Assembly: GCF_014207355.1 (NCBI RefSeq)
Contig: NZ_JACHEF010000005.1
Location: 62,001-126,000 of the forward strand
Direction of reading: 5' to 3'
DNA: 64,000 nucleotides
Source: Mesorhizobium sangaii
GTDB lineage: Bacteria > Pseudomonadota > Alphaproteobacteria > Rhizobiales > Rhizobiaceae
Shown: positions 1 to 7,990 of the stretch, in pieces
How the letters are laid out: every line of letters begins with the position of its first letter
Numbering within the stretch: the first letter of the stretch is position 1
The notes under the pieces: model-generated
Told to the model about the DNA's origin: nothing
Database searches by the model: none
The model's input: the letters and a program-made list of their open reading frames with translations, nothing else
Made by a program: the position numbers and the translations under genes

Positions 1-148
1 GCGCGAAAAATACGGCAGTCACCCCTTCACGTTCTGGCAATACACCGGAACCGGAATCGTTCCGGGCATGACCGGCAAGTCCGACATCAACGTCTTCAAC
101 GGCAGCGAAGCCGCGTGGAACAAGTGGTTGCGGCAGAACACCCGCTGA
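1..148 (+). CDS. GH25 family lysozyme, C-terminal fragment (cut by window edge)
   Basis: Reading frame 3n+2 is open from the left edge to a TGA at 146-148 and gives 48 residues. The segment FWQYTGTGIVPGM followed by DINVFNG is the hallmark C-terminal strand of glycoside hydrolase family 25 muramidases, which cleave the beta-1,4 bond between MurNAc and GlcNAc in peptidoglycan. The catalytic DxE region lies outside the window, so activity cannot be judged. The last 18 codons belong to a tandemly repeated block. GH25 enzymes occur both in chromosomes and in prophages; no phage genes follow here. Confidence 0.75.
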   Translation, partial: REKYGSHPFTFWQYTGTGIVPGMTGKSDINVFNGSEAAWNKWLRQNTR

Positions 149-271
149 CCCCGGTTTAGTGGCAGCGAGGCAGTGCGGTATAAGGGCTACGGCAGAACAC
201 CGTTGACACCGGTTCAACGGCAACGAAGCCGCCTGGAATAAGGGGCTGCGGCAGAACACCGTTGACACCGG
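95..271 (+). repeat. three degenerate tandem copies of the lysozyme 3' end
   Basis: Three head-to-tail units of 60, 58 and 59 bases (95-154, 155-212, 213-271) all follow the pattern of TTCAACGGC, then GGCAGAACACC, then CCGG. The first unit is the coding end and stop of the GH25 gene. The second and third are non-coding and have drifted by substitutions and small deletions. Unit 3 still resembles unit 1 more than unit 2 does. This looks like old local duplication of a gene terminus and has no sign of function. Confidence 0.8.
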
Positions 272-388
272 GCCTGCCGCTTGCTTTTCGATACAGCCAG
301 CGGCAAAGAGTGCAACCGCCGGTAATCAAGGGCGTTGGGCTTCCGAGGGGGGCACGACAAATGCCCTCATTCGTTCGAAAGGAAGCTG

Positions 389-1567
389 ATGCGACTGCGT
401 TCCCAAGCCCTCGCGGCGCTATTCTTGTGCGCCACGGCCTTGCCGGCGATGGCGCAGGAATGTGGCGGCGACTTCGAAGCCTGGAAGCAGGGCGTGGCGG
501 CGGAAGCCAAGGCGGCCGGTGTCGGTGCCGTGGGTCTGGACGCGCTGGAGGATGCCACCCTGGACGACAAGGTCCTGGCGCGCGACCGCGCCCAGGGCGT
601 CTTCACCCAGACCTTCACCGAATTTTCCAACCGCATGATCTCGGCCTACCGGCTGAAGCAGGGTGCGGCGAACATGAAGAAATACGCCGATGTCTTCGCC
701 CGTGCCGACCAGCAATTCGGCGTCCAGGCACCGATCATCGCCGCCTTCTGGGCGCTGGAGACCGATTTCGGCGCCGTGCAGGGCGATTTCCACACGCTGA
801 GCGCCCTGGTGACGCTGTCACATGATTGCCGCCGCCCACAACTATTCCGGCCTCAACTGGTGCCGCTTCTGGAATTGATCGACCGCGGCGTCGTGCCGGC
901 CGATGTCAGGGGTGCCTGGGCCGGTGAGATCGGCCAGACGCAGATCCTGCCTTCCGACTATCTGGCGCGCGGCGTCGACGGCGATGGCGACGGCAAGGTC
1001 GACCTGCGCGGCAGCGTGCCGGATGTGATCATGACCACCGCCAACAAGGTGCTGTCGCGCGGCTGGAAACGCGACGAGCCCTGGATCCAGGAAGTCCGCG
1101 TACCCGACAACATGCCGTGGGACCAGACCGGACGCACCAACAAGCTGCCGTTGACGCAATGGGCGCAATGGGGTGTCACCTACCCCAGCGGCGCACCGTT
1201 GGTCGACAACGGCCTGAAAGCGGGCCTCGCGCTGCCGATGGGCCGCAAGGGGCCAGCCTTCCTCACCTACGACAATTTCGACGTCTATCTCGAATGGAAC
1301 CAGTCCTTCACCTACGCGCTGACCGCTGCCAACCTCGCCGCCAGGCTGGCAGGCGCGCCACAGTTCGATCCGCGCAATCCCGAGACCGGCCTCAACAACG
1401 AGCAGCTGAAGGCGCTGCAGACCAAGCTGGAAGCCAGGGGCTACGATGTCGGCACGGTCGACGGCATCCTCGGCACCAACACCCGCGAAGCCATCCGCAA
1501 GGAGCAGATGCGCCTTGGCCTGCCGGTGGATGGCTGGCCGACACCGGAGTTGCTGGCGAACCTGTGA
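389..1567 (+). CDS. lytic murein transglycosylase, MltB type, with peptidoglycan-binding domain
   Basis: The 392-residue product should cleave peptidoglycan non-hydrolytically to 1,6-anhydroMurNAc in the periplasm. A signal peptide (residues 1-22, cut after AMA) has no lipobox, so it is probably soluble. The transglycosylase domain spans about 28-320 with the likely catalytic Glu124 in FWALETDFG. A PG_binding_1 domain (about 333-390, with LQTKLEARGYDVGTVDG) closes the protein. The ATG at 389 follows AAAGGAAG at good spacing and begins the signal peptide; a farther in-frame start at 335 would bury it. The gene stands alone, downstream of the lysozyme tail. Confidence 0.88.
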   Translation: MRLRSQALAALFLCATALPAMAQECGGDFEAWKQGVAAEAKAAGVGAVGLDALEDATLDDKVLARDRAQGVFTQTFTEFSNRMISAYRLKQGAANMKKYADVFARADQQFGVQAPIIAAFWALETDFGAVQGDFHTLSALVTLSHDCRRPQLFRPQLVPLLELIDRGVVPADVRGAWAGEIGQTQILPSDYLARGVDGDGDGKVDLRGSVPDVIMTTANKVLSRGWKRDEPWIQEVRVPDNMPWDQTGRTNKLPLTQWAQWGVTYPSGAPLVDNGLKAGLALPMGRKGPAFLTYDNFDVYLEWNQSFTYALTAANLAARLAGAPQFDPRNPETGLNNEQLKALQTKLEARGYDVGTVDGILGTNTREAIRKEQMRLGLPVDGWPTPELLANL

Positions 1568-1622
1568 GAGCGAGTAGAGGTAACTCCTTTTTCCCCCCGG
1601 CTCGGCAAATCTTCGCTATTCG

Positions 1623-2843
1623 CTAATCCGCCATCGTCTCCAAACTCGCAAACCCTTGCGGCGCGTCGCCTTCGTCGAACGGCGTCGTCACCTCGACGAA
1701 GGTGTCGGGGTAAAAGCCGTTGAAGCGGGTCCGGAGCGACAGCGAATAGGCGCCGATATGGCCAATCTCGATCCAGTCGCCGGTGTCGACCGTTTCCGGC
1801 AGCCAGAACGGCCGCGACAGGATGTCGACGGAATCGCAGGTCGCGCCGCAGACCTTGAATGGCACGATGTTCTTTTCCTCGCCATTGCGCGAGCGGATCG
1901 CCGGATCGGGGATGAAACGCGCCGGCAGCGTGATCTTGCCGGTCCAGGAGTCCGACAGCGACGCCCAGATGCCATCATTGATGTAGAGCCGCTTGCCCTT
2001 GCGCAAGAGCACCCGCACGATCAGCGACAGGCATCGCGCCACGATCACCCGCCCGGGCTCGGCCACCAGCGGTATCTGGTCGAATTGGTATTCCTTCAGG
2101 TCGCCGGAAAGCCGCGACATGATCTGGCCGAGCGACGGCATCTCGATCTGCTTGCGATTCGGGTCGTGGCCGTATTCGGCCGGAAAGCCGCCGCCGACAT
2201 CGAGTCCGGCAATGTCGAAGGTCAGGCGGTTGCGCACCCAGTCGGCAGAGGCCAGCGCCCGCTCATAGGTGTCGGGATCCTCGATCTGGCTGCCGACATG
2301 GAAACACAGGCCGACCTTGTAGCCGGTGCGGTTGAGCCGCTCGGCCAGCTCGACCGCATAGGCCGGCCCGGCGCCGAACTTCTTCGACAGTTCGTAGGCG
2401 GCCGATCCTTTCGTCTGGATGCGCACGAACACGGCTATCGCGCCCGGATCGATGTCGAGCGCCCGCACCACCCGTGTCAGCTTGGTGATCTCGTCCTCAT
2501 GGTCGAGCGAAATGACACGGATGGCGTACTTCTCCAGTGCCAGCTTGATGTCCGACTGCGCCTTTACCGGATGCATGTAGAGCATCTCGGCATCGGGTGA
2601 GACCGCGCGCACGGCGGCGAACTCGCCGGGCGAGGCGACGTCGAAAGCGGTGACGCCGGCCTCGACCAGCGCCTTCAGCACGATCGGCTCGCCATTGGTC
2701 TTGACCGCATAGGCGGTCTTGCCGGGGAACATGCCCATGAACTGCCTGGCATCCGCCATCAGCACCTGCGGGCGGAAGCAATAGATCGGATCGTCCGGGC
2801 GAAGCGCCAGTGCCGCCTCGCGGGCATTCTCGAATCGCTGCAT
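1623..2843 (-). CDS. type III PLP-dependent decarboxylase (ornithine/lysine decarboxylase family)
   Basis: The 406-residue protein belongs to the alanine-racemase-fold group of basic amino acid decarboxylases that make putrescine or cadaverine in the cytoplasm. Seen: AYAVKTN with the PLP lysine (about Lys48), a glycine-rich phosphate loop (GLDVGGGFP), EPGR, and a CDSVD motif holding the catalytic cysteine. ATG 2843 follows GAGGA by 7 bases; an upstream in-frame GTG at 2870 has weaker support. It is longer than the roughly 377-residue rhizobial ornithine decarboxylase, and CGATCDS replaces the commoner GPTCDS, so the preferred substrate is uncertain. No speF-type riboswitch was recognised upstream. 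Confidence 0.8.
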   Translation of the reverse strand: MQRFENAREAALALRPDDPIYCFRPQVLMADARQFMGMFPGKTAYAVKTNGEPIVLKALVEAGVTAFDVASPGEFAAVRAVSPDAEMLYMHPVKAQSDIKLALEKYAIRVISLDHEDEITKLTRVVRALDIDPGAIAVFVRIQTKGSAAYELSKKFGAGPAYAVELAERLNRTGYKVGLCFHVGSQIEDPDTYERALASADWVRNRLTFDIAGLDVGGGFPAEYGHDPNRKQIEMPSLGQIMSRLSGDLKEYQFDQIPLVAEPGRVIVARCLSLIVRVLLRKGKRLYINDGIWASLSDSWTGKITLPARFIPDPAIRSRNGEEKNIVPFKVCGATCDSVDILSRPFWLPETVDTGDWIEIGHIGAYSLSLRTRFNGFYPDTFVEVTTPFDEGDAPQGFASLETMAD

Positions 2844-3052
2844 GGACGAATCCTCATGTCGGCTGCGCACAATTAATCCAAGCTAGCGGCTAATGAAAAC
2901 AATTCTGTGTCTCGTGGCACTGACGCAGCGGCGCGAATTTTTTGGCCGCAACGTTTGCCATCAGTCAGGTTTCGGGTGGCCCTTGTCGCCCGACCCTATA
3001 TGCGTTCTGGCTGACCGGCCGGCATTGAGGCCGTCTGGGGAGGACGAGTGAC

Positions 3053-3970
3053 ATGGCAATGGCCGCGACATCAGCATCACGCGGACCGATGGTGCTCAAG
3101 GACTGGGGACAGCTCCTGCTGCTCGGTGCGATCTGGGGCGGCTCGTTCTTCTTCGCCCGCATCGCGGTGGCGGAACTTCATCCGCTGGTGCTGGTGCTGT
3201 TTCGCGTCGCCATCGCGGCGATCGCGCTGCAGCTGTATCTGGCCATTCGCGGACCGTCCTTTCGCCTCGCGCTTCCCCATGCCGGCCTGTTCTTCCTGCT
3301 GGCGTTCACCAACAATGTCATCCCTTTCTCGCTGATCTTCGCCGGCCAGACCCAGCTTGGCGCCGGCGTCGCCTCTGTACTCAATGCAACGACACCGTTC
3401 TGGACGTTGATCCTCGCCAACGCGCTGACATCAGACGAAAAACTCTCCTGGAACAAGCTCGCCGGCATTGCGCTCGGGGTCGCCGGCACGGCGGTGATGA
3501 TCGGCCCCGGCCTGCTTGCCGGGCTCAGCGGCCCGGTCTGGGCCAAATTCGCGCTGATCGGCGCTTCGCTGTCCTATGGTGTGGCGCTGATGGTTGCGCG
3601 CCGCTTCAAGGGCGTGCCCTCGCCGGTCATCGCCACGGGGCAATTGACCGCCTCGACCATCATCATGATCCCGATCGTGCTCTTCACCTATGGCCCGGCC
3701 GGTCTGTTCTCCGCCTCGCCTCCGGTCTGGGCGGCGGTGCTGGCTCTGGCGCTTTTGTCCACCGCCTTCGCCTACATCCTTTATTTCAACCTCGTCGCCT
3801 CGGCCGGCGCCACCAATGCCTCGCTGGTCACGCTCATCGTGCCGGCCAGCGCCATGCTGCTCGGCTTCCTGTTCCTCGGCGAACGGCTCGAACTGTTCGA
3901 AATCGGCGGCGTGGTGCTGATCGCACTTGGCCTCGTCACCATCGACGGACGGCTGTTCGGAAGGCGATAG
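3053..3970 (+). CDS. EamA/DMT family transporter
   Basis: A 305-residue inner-membrane protein with about ten hydrophobic segments arranged as two EamA repeats (about 15-140 and 160-295). The family exports amino acids, purines or other metabolites, and the substrate cannot be read from sequence. GAIWGGSFFFARIA near the N-terminus and the closing LGERLELFEIGGVVLIALGLV are typical. The start follows GGGGAGGACGAGTGAC. It is divergent from the decarboxylase gene, with 209 bases between them, so export of a polyamine or amino acid is possible but not shown. Confidence 0.85.
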   Translation: MAMAATSASRGPMVLKDWGQLLLLGAIWGGSFFFARIAVAELHPLVLVLFRVAIAAIALQLYLAIRGPSFRLALPHAGLFFLLAFTNNVIPFSLIFAGQTQLGAGVASVLNATTPFWTLILANALTSDEKLSWNKLAGIALGVAGTAVMIGPGLLAGLSGPVWAKFALIGASLSYGVALMVARRFKGVPSPVIATGQLTASTIIMIPIVLFTYGPAGLFSASPPVWAAVLALALLSTAFAYILYFNLVASAGATNASLVTLIVPASAMLLGFLFLGERLELFEIGGVVLIALGLVTIDGRLFGRR

Positions 3971-4127
3971 AGCGCCGCGGTAGCGCTGCCATGACACGAT
4001 AGTGACACATCGCCGCCACATTTTGTTCACAGGTCTGAAGCGGGTTTTTGCCGAAGAGTTTCAATGCCTAACGGCAAAAGGCGGGTCGCAAATCTGGCAA
4101 TCACGTCGCAATGCAGCACATTTTTCG

Positions 4128-4156
4128 CTTGCCTGTGGCACAAATGAACCTAGACT
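4128..4156 (+). promoter_or_regulatory. sigma70-like promoter for the 28-residue protein gene
   Basis: CTTGCC at 4128-4133 and TAGACT at 4151-4156 are separated by 17 bases and lie just upstream of a strong ribosome-binding site and a small gene. The pattern fits rhizobial housekeeping promoters (CTTGAC / CTATAT) only approximately. Confidence 0.35.
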
Positions 4157-4189
4157 CTCGGACATAGCTCTTTAAGAGGAGGCTATGTC

Positions 4190-4276
4190 ATGGGACTTAC
4201 GAGGCCTATCAACGCATTGATGATCTGTGCTGCGTTCGCCTTCATCGGAGCCCTCATTATGGGCTTTCTTCCCTGA
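4190..4276 (+). CDS. 28-residue single-span membrane protein
   Basis: ATG 4190 to TGA 4276 encodes 28 residues. A short polar start (MGLTRPIN) is followed by about 20 hydrophobic residues ending in GFLP. AGAGGAGG lies about 7 bases upstream. A promoter-like pair lies about 35 bases upstream and a strong intrinsic terminator 46 bases downstream, which makes a self-contained transcription unit. Function is not recognised. Single-span proteins of this size often tune membrane enzymes or transporters, but nothing nearby names a partner. It has no homologue that I recognise with certainty. Confidence 0.6.
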   Translation: MGLTRPINALMICAAFAFIGALIMGFLP

Positions 4277-4321
4277 CCCGCCAAGACGGGGAAGACCAGC
4301 ACCACATAGTCAAAACCATCG

Positions 4322-4351
4322 AAAAAGGCCGGGTCTTTACCCGGCCTTTTT
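4322..4351. terminator. bidirectional intrinsic terminator
   Basis: A 13-bp perfect stem (AAAAAGGCCGGGT / ACCCGGCCTTTTT) with a 4-base loop. The A-run and T-run flanks make it work in both directions: for the small membrane protein gene on + and for metF on -, whose stop lies about 60 bases to the right. Confidence 0.85.
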
Positions 4352-4410
4352 GCATTTCGGAAGCCCTTTTGAATCTCTTTGCTTGACGCAATTCCGAACG
4401 GGGAATTGCT

Positions 4411-5328
4411 CTAAGCCGCGGCGGTACCGGCCGGCTCGGCTTCGTGTGAGCGGATGCCGATCATGTGGCAGATGGCAAAAACCAGATCGGCTCGGTTCAT
4501 CGTGTAGAAATGGAAATCGCCGACCCCGCGCTCGACCAGATCCATGACCTGTTCGGCCGCCACCGCCGACGCCACCAGCGCATGCGTCTGCGGATCCTGG
4601 TCCAGGCCCTCGAACCGCTCCGCCAGCCAGCCGGGCACATGCGCGCCCGCCCTCGCGGAAAAGTTCGCGACCTGCTTGAAACTGTGAACCGGTTGGATGC
4701 CCGGCACGATGGGGATGTAGATGCCGGCGCGGCGGACGCGCTCGACATAGCGCTCGTAGAGATCATTGTCGAAGAAGAACTGGGTGATGGCGCGCGTCGC
4801 ACCATTGTCGACCTTGCGTTTCAGCATCTCGATATCGGTGGCAAAATCGGGGCTCTGCGGATGCTTTTCCGGATAGGCCGCGACTGAGATGTCGAAATCC
4901 GCGATCATCTTGAGTCCGGCGACCAGGTCCGCACCATTCTCGTAGCCTCCGGGATGCGGGCGATAGGGTTCGCCGACACCCGAGGCCGGATCGCCGCGCA
5001 GCGCTACGAATCGGTTGATGCCGATCGACTTGTAATCCTGGATGACCGCGTCGACCTCGTCGCGCGTTGCACCGACGCAGGTCAGATGCGCCGCGGCCGG
5101 AATACCGGTTTCGGTCAGGATGCGCTTTACCGTGCGGGCGGTGCGCTCACGCGTCGAGCCGCCGGCGCCATAGGTCACCGAGACGAATTTCGGCTTCAGC
5201 GGCTCCAGCCGGGTCACCGTGTCCCACAGCCGTGCCTCCATCTCGTCGGTCTTGGGCGGGAAGAACTCGAAGGAAACCCGGACCTTGTCGCCAATGTCTG
5301 GGCGGCGGGAAAAGCGGAACTGGTTCAT
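4411..5328 (-). CDS. metF: methylenetetrahydrofolate reductase
   Basis: The 305-residue enzyme reduces 5,10-methylene-THF to 5-methyl-THF with FAD, supplying the methyl group for methionine synthesis. Seen: SFEFFPPKT with the conserved catalytic Glu (about Glu21), HLTCVGATRDEV, ALRGDP and FFFDNDLY. Length matches bacterial MetF. Its ATG overlaps the TGA of the upstream ArsR-methyltransferase gene by one base (TGATG), so translation is probably coupled and the two are co-transcribed. The pairing implies methionine-cycle control through the regulator. Confidence 0.95.
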   Translation of the reverse strand: MNQFRFSRRPDIGDKVRVSFEFFPPKTDEMEARLWDTVTRLEPLKPKFVSVTYGAGGSTRERTARTVKRILTETGIPAAAHLTCVGATRDEVDAVIQDYKSIGINRFVALRGDPASGVGEPYRPHPGGYENGADLVAGLKMIADFDISVAAYPEKHPQSPDFATDIEMLKRKVDNGATRAITQFFFDNDLYERYVERVRRAGIYIPIVPGIQPVHSFKQVANFSARAGAHVPGWLAERFEGLDQDPQTHALVASAVAAEQVMDLVERGVGDFHFYTMNRADLVFAICHMIGIRSHEAEPAGTAAA

Positions 5329-6335
5329 CAGGCAATTTCCCTTATCTGCCTTGTGTCGTTGGAAGGATCGGCGATCAGCAGGCGCCGGTCGCGGCCAAGC
5401 CAGAGCTTGACGGTGAGCCTGGCCTCGTTGCCGCCGCGTGGCTCGAACTCCTGGCTGTCCTCGAGATCGAGGCCGGCTTCCGCAAACCAGTCGGCGATCT
5501 GCCGGTCGGAAAAGCCGAGCCGCATATGCGCGTGTTCGTCGCGCAGGAATTCAAGCGTGTGCGGCGCGAAGTCGACGATGACCAGCCGCCCGGCCGGACG
5601 CAAAAGCCGGGCCGCCTCGTGGATGGCGCGAGCGGGATCGTCGAGATAGTGCAGCACCTGGTGGATGGTGACGAGATCGAAGGCGTCGCGCTCGACCGGC
5701 GGCGCGAAGATGTCGCCCTGCCGCACCTGCGCATTCGAAACGCCTGCCTTGTCGAGGTTAGCGCGCGCCACGGTCAGCATCTCGCGCGACATGTCGATGC
5801 CGACACCGCGCCGGTACAGTGGCGAAAAGATTTCGAGCAGGCGCCCGGTGCCGGTGCCGAGGTCGAGCATGGACTGGAACGGCCGCTTGCCGACCAGCTT
5901 CAGCATCGCGGCCTCGACGGCGCGGTCCGGCACATGCAGCGAGCGGATATGGTCCCAGCTTGCCGCATTCACCGAAAAATATTCAGCCGCGCGGTCCTGC
6001 CGCTTGCGCTTGACCGAGCCCAGTCGCTCTTGATCGCGCTCGACCTGGGGGTCGGCGCCGCGAATGCTGGAAACCAACCCCAGCACGAAGTCGCGCGCCG
6101 AATCCGCATCCGACAGGCGGAAGAAGGCCCACGACCCTTCCTGGTAGCGGCCGATCAGCCCGGCCTCCAGCAGCAGCTTGAGGTGCCGCGAAACGCGCGG
6201 CTGCGACTGGCCGAGAATTTCGGTAAGATCCGAAACGGTGAGGTCGCCGCGCGACAACAGTGCCAATATGCGCAGGCGGCTGGATTCGGCCGCCGCCTTC
6301 AATGTGTCCACCATGGTGTCGAGCGAGACATGCAT
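5328..6335 (-). CDS. ArsR-family regulator fused to a SAM-dependent methyltransferase domain
   Basis: The 335-residue protein has an ArsR/SmtB winged helix (about 8-78, with SQPRVSRHLKLLLEAGLI as recognition region) followed by a class I methyltransferase fold (about 115-320; motif I MLDLGTGTG at 156-164). No metal-binding cysteine pair is seen in the helix-turn-helix part. Coupling to metF suggests it senses SAM or SAH. It resembles SahR-type regulators of the methionine cycle, which is my inference from family and context. A perfect 16-bp palindrome 25 bases upstream of its start is the likely autoregulatory operator. Whether the methyltransferase domain is catalytic or only a ligand sensor cannot be told. 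Confidence 0.85.
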   Translation of the reverse strand: MHVSLDTMVDTLKAAAESSRLRILALLSRGDLTVSDLTEILGQSQPRVSRHLKLLLEAGLIGRYQEGSWAFFRLSDADSARDFVLGLVSSIRGADPQVERDQERLGSVKRKRQDRAAEYFSVNAASWDHIRSLHVPDRAVEAAMLKLVGKRPFQSMLDLGTGTGRLLEIFSPLYRRGVGIDMSREMLTVARANLDKAGVSNAQVRQGDIFAPPVERDAFDLVTIHQVLHYLDDPARAIHEAARLLRPAGRLVIVDFAPHTLEFLRDEHAHMRLGFSDRQIADWFAEAGLDLEDSQEFEPRGGNEARLTVKLWLGRDRRLLIADPSNDTRQIREIA

Positions 6336-6359
6336 CAGCGTATTCTCTTTGAAAAAGAT

Positions 6360-6375
6360 ATAAACATATGTTTAT
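6360..6375. promoter_or_regulatory. 16-bp perfect palindrome, probable ArsR-methyltransferase operator
   Basis: ATAAACATATGTTTAT reads identically on both strands and lies in the divergent region between the ArsR-methyltransferase/metF operon and trmO. Size and symmetry fit a winged-helix dimer site. It could control both directions. Confidence 0.6.
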
Positions 6376-6465
6376 GTCGATTTTCGTATCGTTGCAAGCG
6401 CTATGTCGCTTCCGGACAAAAAAATGCCGCTTGCGTGATCCCGACCAAACAGATGCGAGGGTGGA

Positions 6466-7005
6466 ATGACCGGACCGCGTGAGATGTTCGAGGCGCGCGA
6501 CGGAGAGCAGGAGCTGGATACCGATCCGGCGCTGATGCCAGCCGACGGCGGCATCGTCTTCATCGGCCGCATCACCTCGCCATGGACGACACGGGAGACC
6601 TGCCCGAAGAACATGCGCGCCGCGCGCGAGACCGGGCAGCCGGCGGTGCTGACCATCGACGCACCCTATCGCAGCGGCCTGCAGGGGCTGGAGCGCGCCA
6701 GCCACATCATCATCCTGTCCTGGCTGCAGCACGCGCCGCGGACTCTGATTGTACAGAAACCCCGCCATGCGGCTGAAGCCAAAGGCGTATTTTCGCTGCG
6801 CTCGCCTGCCCGGCCGAACCCGGTCGGCCTGCATGTGGCCAGGCTGGTCGGGCTCGACATCGGCACCGGACGCCTCGATCTCGACGCCATCGATGTGCTG
6901 GACGGCACGCCGGTCATCGACATAAAACCCTACTTCGCCTCGACCGATGCCTTCGCCGAGGCGACCATCGAAGGGCGCGACGAGCCCAATCGGATTCAGC
7001 GATGA
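6466..7005 (+). CDS. trmO: tRNA (N6-threonylcarbamoyladenosine(37)-N6)-methyltransferase TrmO
   Basis: The 179-residue protein matches the TsaA/YaeB (UPF0066) family, which uses SAM to methylate t6A37 in tRNA. Seen: IVFIGRITSPW at the N-terminus, FSLRSPARPNPVGLH (SAM and dimer region, about residues 108-122) and LDGTPVIDIKPY (about 145-156). It is shorter than the roughly 235-residue E. coli protein and lacks its C-terminal extension, as is usual in alphaproteobacteria. It is the first gene of a two-gene unit; the ATGA overlap with the DUF2293 gene indicates coupling. Confidence 0.9.
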   Translation: MTGPREMFEARDGEQELDTDPALMPADGGIVFIGRITSPWTTRETCPKNMRAARETGQPAVLTIDAPYRSGLQGLERASHIIILSWLQHAPRTLIVQKPRHAAEAKGVFSLRSPARPNPVGLHVARLVGLDIGTGRLDLDAIDVLDGTPVIDIKPYFASTDAFAEATIEGRDEPNRIQR

Positions 7006-7319
7006 AAGCAGCGCCGACCGGGCGCCGCCGCGCCATCGCCAAGGCGCTGACGGCACTGCTGCCGCTGGCGCCCTATGCAGACATGGAGAAGATCCGCGCC
7101 GATGCCGGCTCGGTTCACATGAAGACGTTGCCGCCGACCATCGCCGTGTGGCTGGCGACCATTGCCCACATCCGCCACATGCACACCGATTACGAAAAAC
7201 TGGTGGGCGAAGGCTACGACCGCGACTCGGCGCGTTTTTTCGTCATCGAGCAGACCAACATGATACTCACCCGCTGGCGCGCCACGCGACTACTCGATGC
7301 CGACGACGAGGAGGAATGA
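7002..7319 (+). CDS. DUF2293 domain protein
   Basis: The 105-residue basic-to-acidic protein overlaps trmO by ATGA. The central stretch with HMKTLPPTIAVWLATIAHIRH and the later YDRDSARFFV match the DUF2293 family as I remember it; no function is established. The family is common in rhizobia and fungi. The coupling to trmO hints at an RNA- or translation-linked role, which is inference only. It ends in an acidic tail. Confidence 0.7.
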   Translation: MKAAPTGRRRAIAKALTALLPLAPYADMEKIRADAGSVHMKTLPPTIAVWLATIAHIRHMHTDYEKLVGEGYDRDSARFFVIEQTNMILTRWRATRLLDADDEEE

Positions 7320-7331
7320 GGCGGAGGCCTG

Positions 7332-7835
7332 TTATTGCCGCGTCAGCACGGCGACCGCATTGTAGGGCTGGCCGTCCGCCTGGCCGGTCCACGTCCAGGA
7401 CAGATTCCCCTTGAAAAACCTGACGGTGATGTTGCCGCCGTCGATGCACTTGTCCTGCCCGTAGGTGATGCTCTCATGATATTCCGCCGACGTCTCGTCC
7501 CTGGACGTCTGGGACAGGTATCCACCGCAGCCAAGTGACGGATAGTCGATCGACGCACCGCCATCATTGATCGTCACGGTGATCGACCAGTCGGCGCCGG
7601 GGACCCCGGCCGGGCTCTGGTGACCGCTGCCGACCCAGGTGCCGCTCAGCGTCGGCGCATTCGCCGCGCAAGGCACGTTCTGGAAGATCGGCGTCAATTC
7701 GCTGCCGGTTTTCTCGCAGCGATAGCTCTGGCCGCTCTGGCACAATTCCTCGCCTTCGCGCGCGCATTGCGCACTGGCTTGGCCCGTGGCGACAAAAATC
7801 ATCATGGCTGCGATAACGGTCCCGAACCTGCCCAT
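7332..7835 (-). CDS. hypothetical secreted protein
   Basis: The 167-residue product begins with a clear signal peptide (about 1-22, cut after ASA). The mature part carries eight cysteines, including GEELCQSGQSYRC, that could form disulphides in the periplasm. The C-terminal half (TLSGTWVGSG ... ITVTINDGG ... LSWTWTGQADG) alternates like a small beta-barrel or lipocalin-like fold, but no family was recognised. It is convergent with the DUF2293 gene, with a 12-base gap. Confidence 0.65.
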   Translation of the reverse strand: MGRFGTVIAAMMIFVATGQASAQCAREGEELCQSGQSYRCEKTGSELTPIFQNVPCAANAPTLSGTWVGSGHQSPAGVPGADWSITVTINDGGASIDYPSLGCGGYLSQTSRDETSAEYHESITYGQDKCIDGGNITVRFFKGNLSWTWTGQADGQPYNAVAVLTRQ

Positions 7836-7990
7836 GTCCCCTTCAGGTCAGAGTTCGCAACATAAGGCAAGTCCAGTCCAATGTATCGGCCGGATCGCCA
7901 TCGAGGACGAACAGCACCTGTTGGCTGGCTCTATGCCTTCCGCATGGCGCCGATAGCCTGCTCATCCGCCTCGTGCGACAGGACGCCCCG

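Noticed and set aside
1-148. Prophage remnant suggested by a lysozyme fragment
   Set aside because: No other phage gene (integrase, holin, tail or terminase) is seen nearby; GH25 enzymes also occur in bacterial chromosomes.
2844-3052. speF-type riboswitch upstream of the decarboxylase
   Set aside because: The 209-bp leader is shorter than that element and I could not recognise its conserved stems.
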